Source: Montanilutibacter psychrotolerans (lineage in GTDB: Bacteria; Pseudomonadota; Gammaproteobacteria; Xanthomonadales; Xanthomonadaceae). Taken from it: a DNA stretch of 64,000 nt. The stretch is from the NCBI RefSeq assembly GCF_003719825.1, contig NZ_RIBS01000006.1, forward strand, positions 62,001-126,000, written 5' to 3'. The notes beneath the pieces were generated by a model. That model saw only the letters and a program-made list of their open reading frames with translations. It was not told the origin of the DNA and made no database searches. Below are positions 42,502-52,880 of the stretch, piece by piece (position 1 is the first letter of the stretch; every line of letters starts with the position of its first letter). The position numbers and the translations under genes are program-made.

Positions 42502-42522
42502 TGCGCGGTCGATCGCCGCGCA
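42502..42522. terminator. Hairpin between convergent hypothetical and LuxR-type genes
   Basis: Stem tgcgcgg / ccgcgca with loop tcgatcg, in the 111-base gap between stops at 42428 and 42540. No T-run. Confidence 0.35.
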
Positions 42523-42539
42523 CGACCCAGGACCGCAGA

Positions 42540-43217
42540 TCAGAGCAGGTCGCTGCTGCGCCGACCACTTGCGCGGCCGTCGCTGCGACCACGCCGCACG
42601 GCCGCCAGCAATGCCACCCGGCCGCTGATGCCGGCACGCTCGAACACATGATGCAGATGGCTCTTCACCGTTTCCGGGCTGATCCCGAGGCGTCGGCCGA
42701 TCTGCTTGTTGCTGAGGCCCTGGGCGACCCAGCGGACGATCTCGTGCTGCCGGCCGGTGAGTTGCGGCCACGGCGATGCCAGCGCACCGGCGGGCGGTGG
42801 CGGCGCCACGGCGGCGGCCACCGCCCGATCGGGGACGATGGCATGCTGCAGCAGCGACGCGTCGACCACGAACAGCCCGGCGCCGACCGAGCGGATCGCA
42901 TGGAGCACGATCTCGACGGACGCGTGTTTGGCCAGGCAACCGATGCCGCCGACCTGCACGCAGCGACGCAGCAACGGGGCGGTCGGACGCCGATAGAAGT
43001 ACAGCCGGATGGGTTGTGGCCCGTCGAAGCGGGAACAGAATCGCTCGACCGCCGGATCGTCGCCGTCGAGCAGCCATAGCGACGAGGACTGCAACGGCTC
43101 GGCCGAATCGGCGGCAAACGAGCCACACCAGTTCACGTCACTGGCCAGCGTGACCATGCGTTCGAGCCGATACCGCCAGGCCCGATCGCTTCCAATGGCA
43201 ATTACCGGCATACCCAT
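42540..43217 (-). CDS. LuxR/NarL-type transcriptional regulator with degenerate receiver
   Basis: A 225-residue DNA-binding protein. Residues 1 to about 125 have the outline of a response-regulator receiver (SSLWLLDGDDP, IRLYFYRRP, VGGIGCLAKHASVEIVLHAI), but the usual N-terminal acidic pair is missing, so phosphorylation is doubtful. After an Ala/Pro linker comes a standard LuxR helix-turn-helix (about 155-215): LTGRQHEIVRWVAQGLSNKQIGRRLGISPETVKSHLHHVFERAG. Target genes unknown; the gene stands alone between convergent and same-strand neighbours. Confidence 0.85.
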   Translation of the reverse strand: MGMPVIAIGSDRAWRYRLERMVTLASDVNWCGSFAADSAEPLQSSSLWLLDGDDPAVERFCSRFDGPQPIRLYFYRRPTAPLLRRCVQVGGIGCLAKHASVEIVLHAIRSVGAGLFVVDASLLQHAIVPDRAVAAAVAPPPPAGALASPWPQLTGRQHEIVRWVAQGLSNKQIGRRLGISPETVKSHLHHVFERAGISGRVALLAAVRRGRSDGRASGRRSSDLL

Positions 43218-43355
43218 GCGGCACCCCCACGGTTTCCCGGGTGCGACGCTCCTGTCAGGCCGGTATCCCACCCAACGCACCGCGCTTTGGGTGACGGCCA
43301 ATCGGGTGTCACCCGTGCGAGCGCGCCGGCGTTCGGCAACCACCGGCGTCTGCCT

Positions 43356-44186
43356 TCAGCCGTGCAGGGCGTCGGCGTGGTACGCGATGTGCTCGCCGAT
43401 GTAACTGGCGATGAAGTAGTAGCTGTGATCGTGCCCCGGGCGCAGACGCAGATCGAGCGGATGGCCCGCCCGCGCGCACGTCTCGCGCAGCAGCTCGGGT
43501 TTGAGCTGGGTGTCGATGAACTCGTCCGCTTCGCCCTGGTCGACCAGCAACGGCAGGCGTTCACCGGCATCGGCGATCAGCGCGCAGGCGTCCCACGGGC
43601 GCCACGCCGCGCGGTCGTCGCCCAGGTAATGCGAGAACGCCTTTTCGCCCCAGGGCACGAGGCTTGGAGCGACGATCGGCGCAAACGCCGACACGCTGCG
43701 ATAGCGACCGGGGTTGCGCAGCGCAACCACCAGCGCACCGTGCCCACCCATCGAATGCCCGCTGATGGCACGCGCGGTGCTGGTCGGGAAGTGCGCGTCG
43801 ACCAGCGCCGGCAGTTCGTCGACCACGTAGTCGTGCATACGGTAGTGCGTCGACCACGGCGCGCGCGTGGCGTTGACGTAGAAGCCGGCGCCCAGGCCGA
43901 TGTCGTAACCCTCGGCATCGGCGACGCCGTCGCCGCGCGGACTGGTATCGGGCGCGACCAGGATTACACCGTGCTCGGCCGCGTAGCGCTGCGCACCGGA
44001 CTTGGTGATGAAGTTCTGCTCGGAGCAGGTCAGGCCGGACAGCCAGTACAGCACTGGGCACGGGCGCTGCGTCGCCTGCGGCGGCAGGTACACGCCAAAG
44101 CGCATCGTGCAGCCAAGTGTGGTCGATGGGTGCTGCCAGACCTGCTGGCTGCCGCCGAAGCAGGCGTGTTGTTCGATGCAATGCAT
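43356..44186 (-). CDS. fghA: S-formylglutathione hydrolase
   Basis: A 276-residue esterase-D-type serine hydrolase. The triad is Ser145 in SGHSMGGHG, Asp in VDQGEADEF and His in RPGHDHSYYF; LYWLSGLTCSEQNF is the oxyanion region. It hydrolyses S-formylglutathione to formate and glutathione, the second step of glutathione-dependent formaldehyde removal. It lies 66 bases after frmA on the same strand, so the two steps are in one operon. Confidence 0.95.
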   Translation of the reverse strand: MHCIEQHACFGGSQQVWQHPSTTLGCTMRFGVYLPPQATQRPCPVLYWLSGLTCSEQNFITKSGAQRYAAEHGVILVAPDTSPRGDGVADAEGYDIGLGAGFYVNATRAPWSTHYRMHDYVVDELPALVDAHFPTSTARAISGHSMGGHGALVVALRNPGRYRSVSAFAPIVAPSLVPWGEKAFSHYLGDDRAAWRPWDACALIADAGERLPLLVDQGEADEFIDTQLKPELLRETCARAGHPLDLRLRPGHDHSYYFIASYIGEHIAYHADALHG

Positions 44187-44252
44187 GCAGGTCTCCGTGG
44201 CAAATATCGACGGCCCGGCGCGCGTGGCGTGCCGGCGCCATCGGACGCGACG

Positions 44253-45473
<1,221 letters not shown>

Positions 45474-45494
45474 TCACGACAGATGGGGGCGTCC

Positions 45495-45869
45495 TCAGCC
45501 CTTTCCGCTTGCGGCGCGCGCGCGGGCTTCGAAGTAGGCCAGCACCAGCGGCGTGGCGAACACCAGCGCCGCCAGCCCGAGGTAGCACGCCGCGGCGAAT
45601 GCCTTGCCGGACACCGCCAGCGCGACGCCCGGAAGGGCGACCGGCAACAACCCCAGCGGCCGTCGCCGCGTCAGCACGAAGGCGCCGGCGGCAACGGCGA
45701 GCCACAAGGCCGAGACCGTCATCAGGTGGCCGGTCGAGAGAACCTGATGGCTCATCTTCGCGTGCATCGGACCGACCACCGGAGTCAGGATCGCCGCCAA
45801 CACGGCGCCTGCCAGCAACAGCCGCGCCACGGCGTCCGACAGCGCAAACCAGATCCGGGTCAGGCGCAT
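45495..45869 (-). CDS. Hypothetical four-helix membrane protein
   Basis: A 124-residue inner-membrane protein with hydrophobic segments at about 14-30, 45-65, 70-85 and 92-112. Polar motifs between helices are PMHAKMSHQVLSTGH (several histidines and methionines, possible metal or heme contacts) and ARARAASGKG at the end. No ribosome site is obvious and the ATG at 45869 is the only likely start. Family not recognised. It lies between frmA and ppc on the same strand, 53 bases after ppc. Confidence 0.6.
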   Translation of the reverse strand: MRLTRIWFALSDAVARLLLAGAVLAAILTPVVGPMHAKMSHQVLSTGHLMTVSALWLAVAAGAFVLTRRRPLGLLPVALPGVALAVSGKAFAAACYLGLAALVFATPLVLAYFEARARAASGKG

Positions 45870-45922
45870 GCGCGCCGGCCGGCGATGTTCATGACATGGG
45901 CGTTCAAGATCGTTCTTTCCTC

Positions 45923-48703
45923 TCAACCGGTGTTCTGGATGCCGGCAGCGATGCCGTTGACGGTGGCCACCAGCGCCTGCAGCACGTCGTCGTCGGGTCG
46001 CCCTGCGGCACGCCAACGCGCCAGCAGGTCGACCTGGAGCACGCTGATCGGATCGACGTACGGATTGCGCAGGCGGATCGACAGGCGCAGGCGCGGATCG
46101 CCCGCCAGCAGTTCGTCCTCGCGCTTGATCGCCAGCACCGCCTTGCGCGTGCGTTCGAACTCGGCGGCGATGCCCGGGTACAGGCGCGCGTGCAGGTCGC
46201 CATCGGGCAGTGGTGCGGCCAGCAGCGAATAGCGCTCGAAGATCGCCATGTCGGACTTGGCCAGCACCATCTCGACATCGTCGATCAGCGTGCCGAAGAA
46301 CGGCCAGTCGCGGGCCATCTCCGCCAGCGCCGCATCGCCGTGCTCGCGCAGCGCGGTTTCCAGCGCGCTGCCGACGCCGTACCACGCGGTCAGTCCGGCG
46401 CGGTTCTGCGACCATGCGAACACCCACGGAATGGCACGAAGCGATTCGACGCCACCCTGGCCGCCGCTGGCACGCTTGCTGGGCCGCGAGCCGATGCGCA
46501 GGCGTTCGATCACGTCGATCGGCGTGGCGGCGCGGAAGTAGGCCGGGAAGTCGGGATGTTCGTGGACCAGCGCGCGGTAGTGGCGCCGCGCATCGTCGGC
46601 GAGCTGCGCGGCGATCTCCCGCCATCGGCCCTCGCGCGGCTCTGGCGGGCGCGGACGCAAGGTCGCACGCAGCACCGCACCCGTGGCCTGTTCGAGATTG
46701 CGCAACGCCAGCGCGCGGATGCCGTACTTGCGGTGGATCACCTCGCCCTGCTCGGTCAGGCGCAGCTGGCCATCGACCGAACCACGCGGCGCGGCGATCA
46801 CGGCGCGCTCGGTCTTGCCGCCGCCACGGCTCAGCGAACCGCCGCGGCCGTGGAAGAACGCGATGCGCACGCCGGAGTCGTGGGCGAGCGCGGTCAACGC
46901 GATCTGGGTCTGCTGGAGTGCCCAGCGCGAGGCGACGATGCCGCCGTCCTTGGCGCTGTCGGAGTAGCCGAGCATCACCACCTGCCGATTGCCGCGCGCC
47001 TGCAGGTGGCGGCGATAGACCGGATCGGCGAACAGCGCACGCAACGTGTCGGCTGCGGCGTCGAGGTCGTCGACGGTTTCGAACAGCGGCGCGACGTCGA
47101 GCGGTACGCGGCCCTCGCCGTCGACGCAGCCAGCGATACCCGCCAGCGCCAGCACCGCCAAGGCGTCGGCGGCGCTGCGGCTCATGCTGATGATGTACGG
47201 GCCGAACGCGCGCTCGCCATGGCGCGGCCTCAGGTCGGCGACCGCGCGGAACACCGCGAGCGTCGACGCGGCCGCAGCGGCATCGGGCTGCACCGCCTCG
47301 CGCGATCCGTCCAGCAATCCATGCAGCACCGCGACGCGCGCGTCCACGGTGTGTCGCGCCCAGTCGGGATCGTCGAGCAGCGCGGCCAAGGCGCCGTCGT
47401 GCATGGCCGAGTCCTGGCGAAGGTCCAGGCTGGCCAGGTGGAAGCCGAAGCATTCGGCGCGACGCCGCAGGCGCCGCACCGCGAAACCACCGGCGTGCTC
47501 GCCGGCATGTTCGCTCAGGCTGTGCTCGATCAACGCGATGTCCGCCAGGAACGCCGCGGCGTCGGGGTAGCCGGCGGCCTCGTCGTGACTGGTTGCCCAC
47601 AGCCGCTCGGACATCAAGGCAAGCAGGCTGCGATAGGGCATGTCGGCATGACGCGGGTGCAGGCGCTCCTGCGCGCGTGGCATCAGCACGCTGTACTGCT
47701 CGATGCGCGCCAGCAACTCCGGCGACACACCGATGCGCGACACCGACTGGCTCAGCAACTCCGACAACGCGCCCAGATCGCTGCGGTACGCGCCCAGCAC
47801 CAGCGCGCGCTGGCCGGACAGCGTGGCGGCGATCGTGTCGGCGCCGACGTTGGGGTTGCCGTCCATGTCGCCGCCCACCCAGGTGCCGAAGCCGAGCATC
47901 GCCGGCAGCACCGGCGCGTCCTCGCCGTAGTTGTCGCGCAGGGCTTCCTCGAACACCTCGTGGAACACCGGCAGCACCCGGTACAACACGTCGGACAGAT
48001 AAAAGCTGATGTGTTCGAACTCGTCAGCCACGCTGGGCTTGACCGGCGGCGCCTCGGCCGTCTGCCAGCTCGCGGTCAGCGCCAGGCGGATGCGTTCGCG
48101 ATCGGCGCGGCGCTCGCCCGGCGTGCGGCCCCGGTCGATGTCGGCCACCAGGCACGACACGATCAGCCGCTCCTTCTCGAGCAACGCACGCCGCACCGCC
48201 TCGGTGGGGTGCGCGGTGAACACCGGCTCGATGCGCAGGCGCGGCAGCAGTTCGGCCACTTCCGCGGCGGACACGCCCTCGGCGGCAAGCCGCGCCACCA
48301 CATCGCGCAGGCCACCGGGCTGCGCGCCATCGCGGCTGCGTTCGTGCTCGCGGCGACGGCGGATGCGGTGCACGCGCTCGGCCAGGTTGACGGCCTGGAA
48401 GTAGCTCGCAAACGCGCGTACCAGGTCGGCGGCATGCGCGAACTCGACGCCGGCCAGCGTATCGGCCAGCTCGGCAACGGGCGCGGCACTCTCGCGGCGG
48501 CGGATCGCGGCCTGTCGCACGCGTTCCACCTCGGCCAGGAACGCCGGCCCGCGCTGCTCGGCCAGGATCTCTCCGACCAGCACGCCGAGTGCGTTGACGT
48601 CGTCGCGCAGCAGGGTGTCGGTGGGGGCAAAGTCGACGATGCGCAGCGGTGCGTCCGCCGCGTGGCTGTCGATGCTGGGATGGGCGGGATCGGGGCTGGG
48701 CAT
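45923..48703 (-). CDS. ppc: Phosphoenolpyruvate carboxylase
   Basis: A 926-residue enzyme that makes oxaloacetate from PEP and bicarbonate to refill the citric acid cycle. The first catalytic signature EPVFTAHPTEAVRR (with the essential His) is at about 140-160, the second one VMLGYSDSAKDGG with FFHGRGGSLSRGGG in the C-terminal half, and the conserved C-terminal AGIQNTG closes the active site. Length is normal. It is divergent from the TPR protein gene with an 88-base promoter gap. Confidence 0.97.
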   Translation of the reverse strand: MPSPDPAHPSIDSHAADAPLRIVDFAPTDTLLRDDVNALGVLVGEILAEQRGPAFLAEVERVRQAAIRRRESAAPVAELADTLAGVEFAHAADLVRAFASYFQAVNLAERVHRIRRRREHERSRDGAQPGGLRDVVARLAAEGVSAAEVAELLPRLRIEPVFTAHPTEAVRRALLEKERLIVSCLVADIDRGRTPGERRADRERIRLALTASWQTAEAPPVKPSVADEFEHISFYLSDVLYRVLPVFHEVFEEALRDNYGEDAPVLPAMLGFGTWVGGDMDGNPNVGADTIAATLSGQRALVLGAYRSDLGALSELLSQSVSRIGVSPELLARIEQYSVLMPRAQERLHPRHADMPYRSLLALMSERLWATSHDEAAGYPDAAAFLADIALIEHSLSEHAGEHAGGFAVRRLRRRAECFGFHLASLDLRQDSAMHDGALAALLDDPDWARHTVDARVAVLHGLLDGSREAVQPDAAAAASTLAVFRAVADLRPRHGERAFGPYIISMSRSAADALAVLALAGIAGCVDGEGRVPLDVAPLFETVDDLDAAADTLRALFADPVYRRHLQARGNRQVVMLGYSDSAKDGGIVASRWALQQTQIALTALAHDSGVRIAFFHGRGGSLSRGGGKTERAVIAAPRGSVDGQLRLTEQGEVIHRKYGIRALALRNLEQATGAVLRATLRPRPPEPREGRWREIAAQLADDARRHYRALVHEHPDFPAYFRAATPIDVIERLRIGSRPSKRASGGQGGVESLRAIPWVFAWSQNRAGLTAWYGVGSALETALREHGDAALAEMARDWPFFGTLIDDVEMVLAKSDMAIFERYSLLAAPLPDGDLHARLYPGIAAEFERTRKAVLAIKREDELLAGDPRLRLSIRLRNPYVDPISVLQVDLLARWRAAGRPDDDVLQALVATVNGIAAGIQNTG

Positions 48704-48791
48704 GCGCGGATGCTATAGCGCGGAACGATTCCACTGGAAATCACCATTGCGCGCGGGGACACTTGCCGCCCTTTCGCTTTTTGATCCGCCC

Positions 48792-49550
48792 ATGCCTTAC
48801 GTCGGCTTCGGCCTGCACTTCGTCATCGCGCTGTACTTCGCCGTCCACGCCGTCCGGAGCGGCCAGGATCGCTACTGGCTGATGGTCCTGTTCATGTTCC
48901 CGCTGCTGGGCAGCGTGGTCTACGCGGTCGCCATCTGGTTGCCCGCCGCGCGTCACGACCCACGCGGCCGCAAGTTGGTGCGCGGCGTGCGCGCGAAGCT
49001 CGACCCGCATCGCGAGCTGCGCCAGGCGCAGGACGCGTTCGATGGCAGCGCCAGCACCAGCAATCGACTGCGCCTGGCCGATGCACTGTTGGAGGCGGGC
49101 CGCGCCGGCGACGCGGTCGAGCACTTCCACGCGTCGCTGCGCGGCATCCACAGCGACGACGCCGACATCCAGGTGCGTCTCGCTCAGGCGCTGCTCGAAT
49201 CCGGCCAGGCCGGTGCGGCGCGTGAACTGCTCGACGCGGTGATCCAGCGCAACCCGGACTTCCGTTCCGAACACGGGCACCTGGTCTACGCGCGCGCTGT
49301 GGACGCCGAGGGCAACCGCGCCAAGGCACGGGAGGAGTTCGAGACACTGGTGGGTTACAGCACCAGCTACGAGGTCAAGGCCGCGTACGCCGAGGCACTG
49401 CACGGTTGGGGCGAGCATGCCCGCGCCGTCGAACTGTGCGGCGAAGCACTGACGCAGGCACGTCGCCTGCCCGGCTATTCGCGCAAGCTCAACGCCGGCG
49501 CGATCGACCGCATCAAGCGGGTGTCGGCGCTGCTGGCCAAGGCGCGCTGA
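48792..49550 (+). CDS. Membrane-anchored TPR protein
   Basis: A 252-residue protein. The first 55 residues hold two hydrophobic helices with GFGLHFVIALYFAVHAVRSGQDRYWLMVLFMFPLLGSVVY, similar to the short N-terminal segment of phospholipase-D-like membrane proteins. The rest is tetratricopeptide-like: NRLRLADALLEAGRAGDAVEHF, VRLAQALLESGQAGAARELLDA, LVYARAVDAEGNRAKAREEFE and AYAEALHGWGEHARAVEL. Function unknown; a scaffolding role at the inner membrane is likely. Confidence 0.78.
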   Translation: MPYVGFGLHFVIALYFAVHAVRSGQDRYWLMVLFMFPLLGSVVYAVAIWLPAARHDPRGRKLVRGVRAKLDPHRELRQAQDAFDGSASTSNRLRLADALLEAGRAGDAVEHFHASLRGIHSDDADIQVRLAQALLESGQAGAARELLDAVIQRNPDFRSEHGHLVYARAVDAEGNRAKAREEFETLVGYSTSYEVKAAYAEALHGWGEHARAVELCGEALTQARRLPGYSRKLNAGAIDRIKRVSALLAKAR

Positions 49551-49567
49551 GGGCACGCGCGACCTCC

Positions 49568-49588
49568 CGCCCGGGCCATCCCCGGGCG
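49568..49588. terminator. Hairpin between convergent TPR and gshA genes
   Basis: Perfect 8-bp stem cgcccggg / cccgggcg with a 5-base loop, 18 bases after the TPR stop and 57 bases beyond the gshA stop. Only weak T content follows. Confidence 0.5.
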
Positions 49589-49644
49589 CTTGGCCGCCGC
49601 GCCGAGGGCAACCCCGCGATCACCGACCGGCGGGGCCCAGTGCC

Positions 49645-51036
49645 TCAGTACGCGTACTCGTCGAACACGCGATCGATGTTGCCGCCCCAGGCGCCGTGGA
49701 AGCGCTCGAGCTTGCGTTCGGCCGGGGTGATGCCGGCATCGACGAACTCCAGCAGCGGGGCCAGGTAGATCGATTCGTCCGCGCCGTTGCGGTTGAGCTT
49801 CGCGCGGCGCGCCAGGCCGTGCGCAGAGATCTCCAGCGCGCGGCGCGCGAGGTCGAGCACGGTGCCGTTGCGGTTGCTGCCGATGCGGGCAGGCAGCTTG
49901 AAGGCATGCCGCGGCACGCCATCGCGCAGTGCGTGGCGCTCTTCCAGCGAGAAGTCGCGGACCAGGTCCCAGGCCGCGTCGAGCGCGGTCTGGTCGTACA
50001 GCAGGCCCACCCAGAACGCCGATAGCGCGCAGATGCGGTTCCACGGGCCCGAGTCGGCGCCACGCATCTCCAGGTACTTCTTCAGGCGCACCTCGGGGAA
50101 CGCGGTGGTGCTGTGATCGGCCCAGTCCTTCAACGTCGGGCGCTGACCCGGGTACGCGGGCAGGCGCCCGTCGAGATAATCGCGGAATGACTGGCCCGAG
50201 GCGTCGATGTACTTGCCCTCGCGGTAGACGAAGTACATCGGCACGTCGAGCAGGTAGTCGACATAGCGTTCGTAGCCGAAGCCGTCCTCGAACACGAAAT
50301 CGAGCAGGCCGGTGCGGCCGGCATCGGTATCGGTCCAGATGTGCGAGCGATAGCTCAGGTAACCGTTCGGCTTGCCCTCGGTGAACGGGGAGTCGGCGAA
50401 CAGCGCGGTCGCGATGGGCTGCAGCGCCAGCGACACGCGGAACTTCTTGACCATGTCCGCTTCCGACGACACGTCGAGATTGACCTGCACGGTGCTGGTG
50501 CGGGTCATCATGTCCAGGCCGAGCGAGCCGACCTTGGGCATGTACTCGCGCATGATCTTGTATCGGCCCTTGGGCATCCACGGCATTTCGTCGCGGCGCC
50601 ACTTCGGCTGGAAGCCCATGCCCAGGAACCCCAGGCCCATCGGCTCGGCGACCGTGCGCACTTCCTTGAGGTGCTTGGCGGCTTCGCAACAGGTGTCGTG
50701 CAGGGTGGCCAGCTGGCCGCCCGAGAGTTCCAGCTGGCCGGCAGGCTCCAGCGACACGGACGCATCGTCACGGGTCAGGGCGATGACGCGGCCGTTCTCC
50801 TCGACCGCCGCCCAGCCGAACTGCATCAGCCCCTTGAGCAGCGCCTCGATGCCGCGCTCGCCATCGAACGTCGGCGGGCGCAGGTCGTCGGTGCGGAAGC
50901 CGAACTTCTCGTGCTCGGTGCCGATCTTCCAGTCCGCCTCCGGGCGCACGCCGGAAGCGAGATAGTCGATCAGCTGCGCGCGCCCTTCGGCGCCTGCGGC
51001 GATGGGTACATCCTTTACCTGACTCGGACCGGACAC
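49645..51036 (-). CDS. gshA: Glutamate-cysteine ligase, plant / alphaproteobacterial type
   Basis: A 463-residue enzyme making gamma-glutamylcysteine, the first step of glutathione synthesis. It belongs to the plant-type branch: WKIGTEHEKFGF at the start, VSLEPAGQLELSGG, FQPKWRRDEMPWMPKGRY, TSTVQVNLD and PFTEGKPNGYLSYRSHIW. I choose the GTG at 51036 because GAGG lies about 8 bases upstream; the longer frame starts with TTG and adds 17 unrelated residues. Unlike E. coli GshA in sequence, but the plant-type enzyme is usual for Xanthomonadaceae. Glutathione from this enzyme feeds frmA, fghA and the glutaredoxin fusion in this window. Confidence 0.93.
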   Translation of the reverse strand: MSGPSQVKDVPIAAGAEGRAQLIDYLASGVRPEADWKIGTEHEKFGFRTDDLRPPTFDGERGIEALLKGLMQFGWAAVEENGRVIALTRDDASVSLEPAGQLELSGGQLATLHDTCCEAAKHLKEVRTVAEPMGLGFLGMGFQPKWRRDEMPWMPKGRYKIMREYMPKVGSLGLDMMTRTSTVQVNLDVSSEADMVKKFRVSLALQPIATALFADSPFTEGKPNGYLSYRSHIWTDTDAGRTGLLDFVFEDGFGYERYVDYLLDVPMYFVYREGKYIDASGQSFRDYLDGRLPAYPGQRPTLKDWADHSTTAFPEVRLKKYLEMRGADSGPWNRICALSAFWVGLLYDQTALDAAWDLVRDFSLEERHALRDGVPRHAFKLPARIGSNRNGTVLDLARRALEISAHGLARRAKLNRNGADESIYLAPLLEFVDAGITPAERKLERFHGAWGGNIDRVFDEYAY

Positions 51037-51278
51037 GGGAAACACCTCGTTCGACAAGACTGGGTTAATGCGGCCGCACAGCGGCAATCACAAGACGAGG
51101 CGCACAGGAAATCGCCGCTTCCCAGTCTAGCTCCCGCGGGCCTAGCACCAGCGTCCCGGCAGTGGTGTCACTGCGTTGCGGGAGCGCGCTTGCGTCGCCA
51201 TCGGCCGACGTGGCCAATGGCGCGCACGCGGTGTGCCATCGGGCATCGCGGGCGCGCGCGGCCCCCTACAATCGCACC

Positions 51279-52880
51279 ATGCCCAATACCGCATGCGTGC
51301 TGCGAACCGCCTTCCTGCTGATGCTGTGCTGCCTGCCGGCAACGGTGGCGGCGCAGTTGTCGACACGACTCGAACGCGGCAACGGCCCGGAGCCCAGCAC
51401 GCTGGACGCACACCGTTGCCAGGAAGTGGCCTGCGGCAACGTGCTGCGCGATCTCTACGAAGGCCTGGTCACGGAAGATGCGCGCGGCCGGCTGGTGCCG
51501 GGCATCGCCGAACGCTGGTCGGTGTCGGCCGACGGTCGCCGCTGGACCTTCGTGCTGCGCGACGGCCTGCGCTGGAGCAACGGCGAGCCGCTCGATGCCG
51601 CGCAGGTGGTGGCCAGTTTCCGGCGCGCGTTCTCGCCGACGACCGCCGCGCCGTTCGGCGAGCTGTTCGACGCGCTCCATAACGCACGCAAGGTGCAGGC
51701 CGGCGAGTTGCCCTCGGCGGCGCTCGGCGTCACGGCGAACGATGCACGCACACTGGAGTTCGCGCTCGACCGTAGCGCGCCGTTGCCGGCATTGCTGACA
51801 TTGCCAATCGCGTTTCCCGTGTACCTGCCGGCGGTCGCACGCCACGGCGCCGAGCACACGCGGCCTGGCAACCTGGTATCCAACGGGGCGTACCGGCTCA
51901 CGTCCTGGACACCGCAGGCCAACCTCGTGGTCGAACGGAATCCGCGTTTCCACGGCGCCACCGGCGTGGCGATCGAGCGGGTGCGCTTCCATGTCACCGA
52001 GGACGCCGCCGCCGAACTGCAACGCTTTGCCGCCGGCGACCTGCACCTGACCGAAGTCGTGCCGCCGCAACCGCTGGCATCGTTGCGCGCGCGCTTCGGC
52101 GACCAGTTGCGGATCTCGCCCTACATCGGCGCGTTCTGGCTCGGCATGAACCTCACCCGTGAGCCGCTCGAAGGCCAGCCCGGGTTGCGCGAGGCGCTGT
52201 CGCTCGCGGTCGATCGCGACATCCTGACCCGTCACGTGACCGGACTGGGCGAGACCCCGGCGTTCGGCATCGTGCCGCCCGGCATTGCCGGCTACACGCC
52301 GGCGATGACGATCTGGTCGACATCGACGCAGGCGCAGCGTGAAGCGCGGGCGCGCGCGCTGTACCGCGCCGCGGGCTACTCGGTCGACAAGCCGCTGGTG
52401 ATCGAACTGCGCTACAACACCTCCACCCCGCACCGCCGCCTCGCGCTGGCGGTCGCGGCGATGTGGCGCAAGGTGCTCGGCGTGCAGGTGCGACTGCGCA
52501 ACGAGGAATGGAAGGTGTTCGTCGGCAACCGCAAACAGCGCGTGATCACCCAGGTGTTCCGCGGTGGCTGGATCGCCGACCTGCCGGACGCACGCAACTT
52601 CCTCGCCGCATTCGGAAGCGACGGTCCGCTGAACTGGACGGGCTTTGATGACGCCGGCTTCCGCGAGCGCCTGGCGAAGGCCGACGCGGCGGCATCGGAA
52701 GCCGCGCGCAACGCCTGGCTGCATGCCGCCGAAGTCCGCCTGCTCCAGGCCAACGCGGTGGTGCCGCTGTACTTCTACAGTTCCAAGCACCTGGTGTCGC
52801 CGCGCGTACGCGGCTTCGAGGCCAATGCGCTGGACCGTCATGCAAGCCGTTGGCTGCGGCTCCAGGATGCCCCGCGATGA
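51279..52880 (+). CDS. oppA: Oligopeptide ABC transporter periplasmic binding protein
   Basis: A 533-residue family 5 extracellular solute-binding protein with a signal peptide (about 1-25, ending VAAQ). Family marks: GNGPEPSTLDAHRCQEV, YEGLVTED, PGIAERWSVSADGRRWTFVLRDGLRWSNGEPL, LVSNGAYRLTSWTPQ, EALSLAVDRDIL and PLYFYSSKHLVSP. It captures peptides in the periplasm. The stop overlaps the oppB ATG in an ATGA. Confidence 0.92.
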   Translation: MPNTACVLRTAFLLMLCCLPATVAAQLSTRLERGNGPEPSTLDAHRCQEVACGNVLRDLYEGLVTEDARGRLVPGIAERWSVSADGRRWTFVLRDGLRWSNGEPLDAAQVVASFRRAFSPTTAAPFGELFDALHNARKVQAGELPSAALGVTANDARTLEFALDRSAPLPALLTLPIAFPVYLPAVARHGAEHTRPGNLVSNGAYRLTSWTPQANLVVERNPRFHGATGVAIERVRFHVTEDAAAELQRFAAGDLHLTEVVPPQPLASLRARFGDQLRISPYIGAFWLGMNLTREPLEGQPGLREALSLAVDRDILTRHVTGLGETPAFGIVPPGIAGYTPAMTIWSTSTQAQREARARALYRAAGYSVDKPLVIELRYNTSTPHRRLALAVAAMWRKVLGVQVRLRNEEWKVFVGNRKQRVITQVFRGGWIADLPDARNFLAAFGSDGPLNWTGFDDAGFRERLAKADAAASEAARNAWLHAAEVRLLQANAVVPLYFYSSKHLVSPRVRGFEANALDRHASRWLRLQDAPR

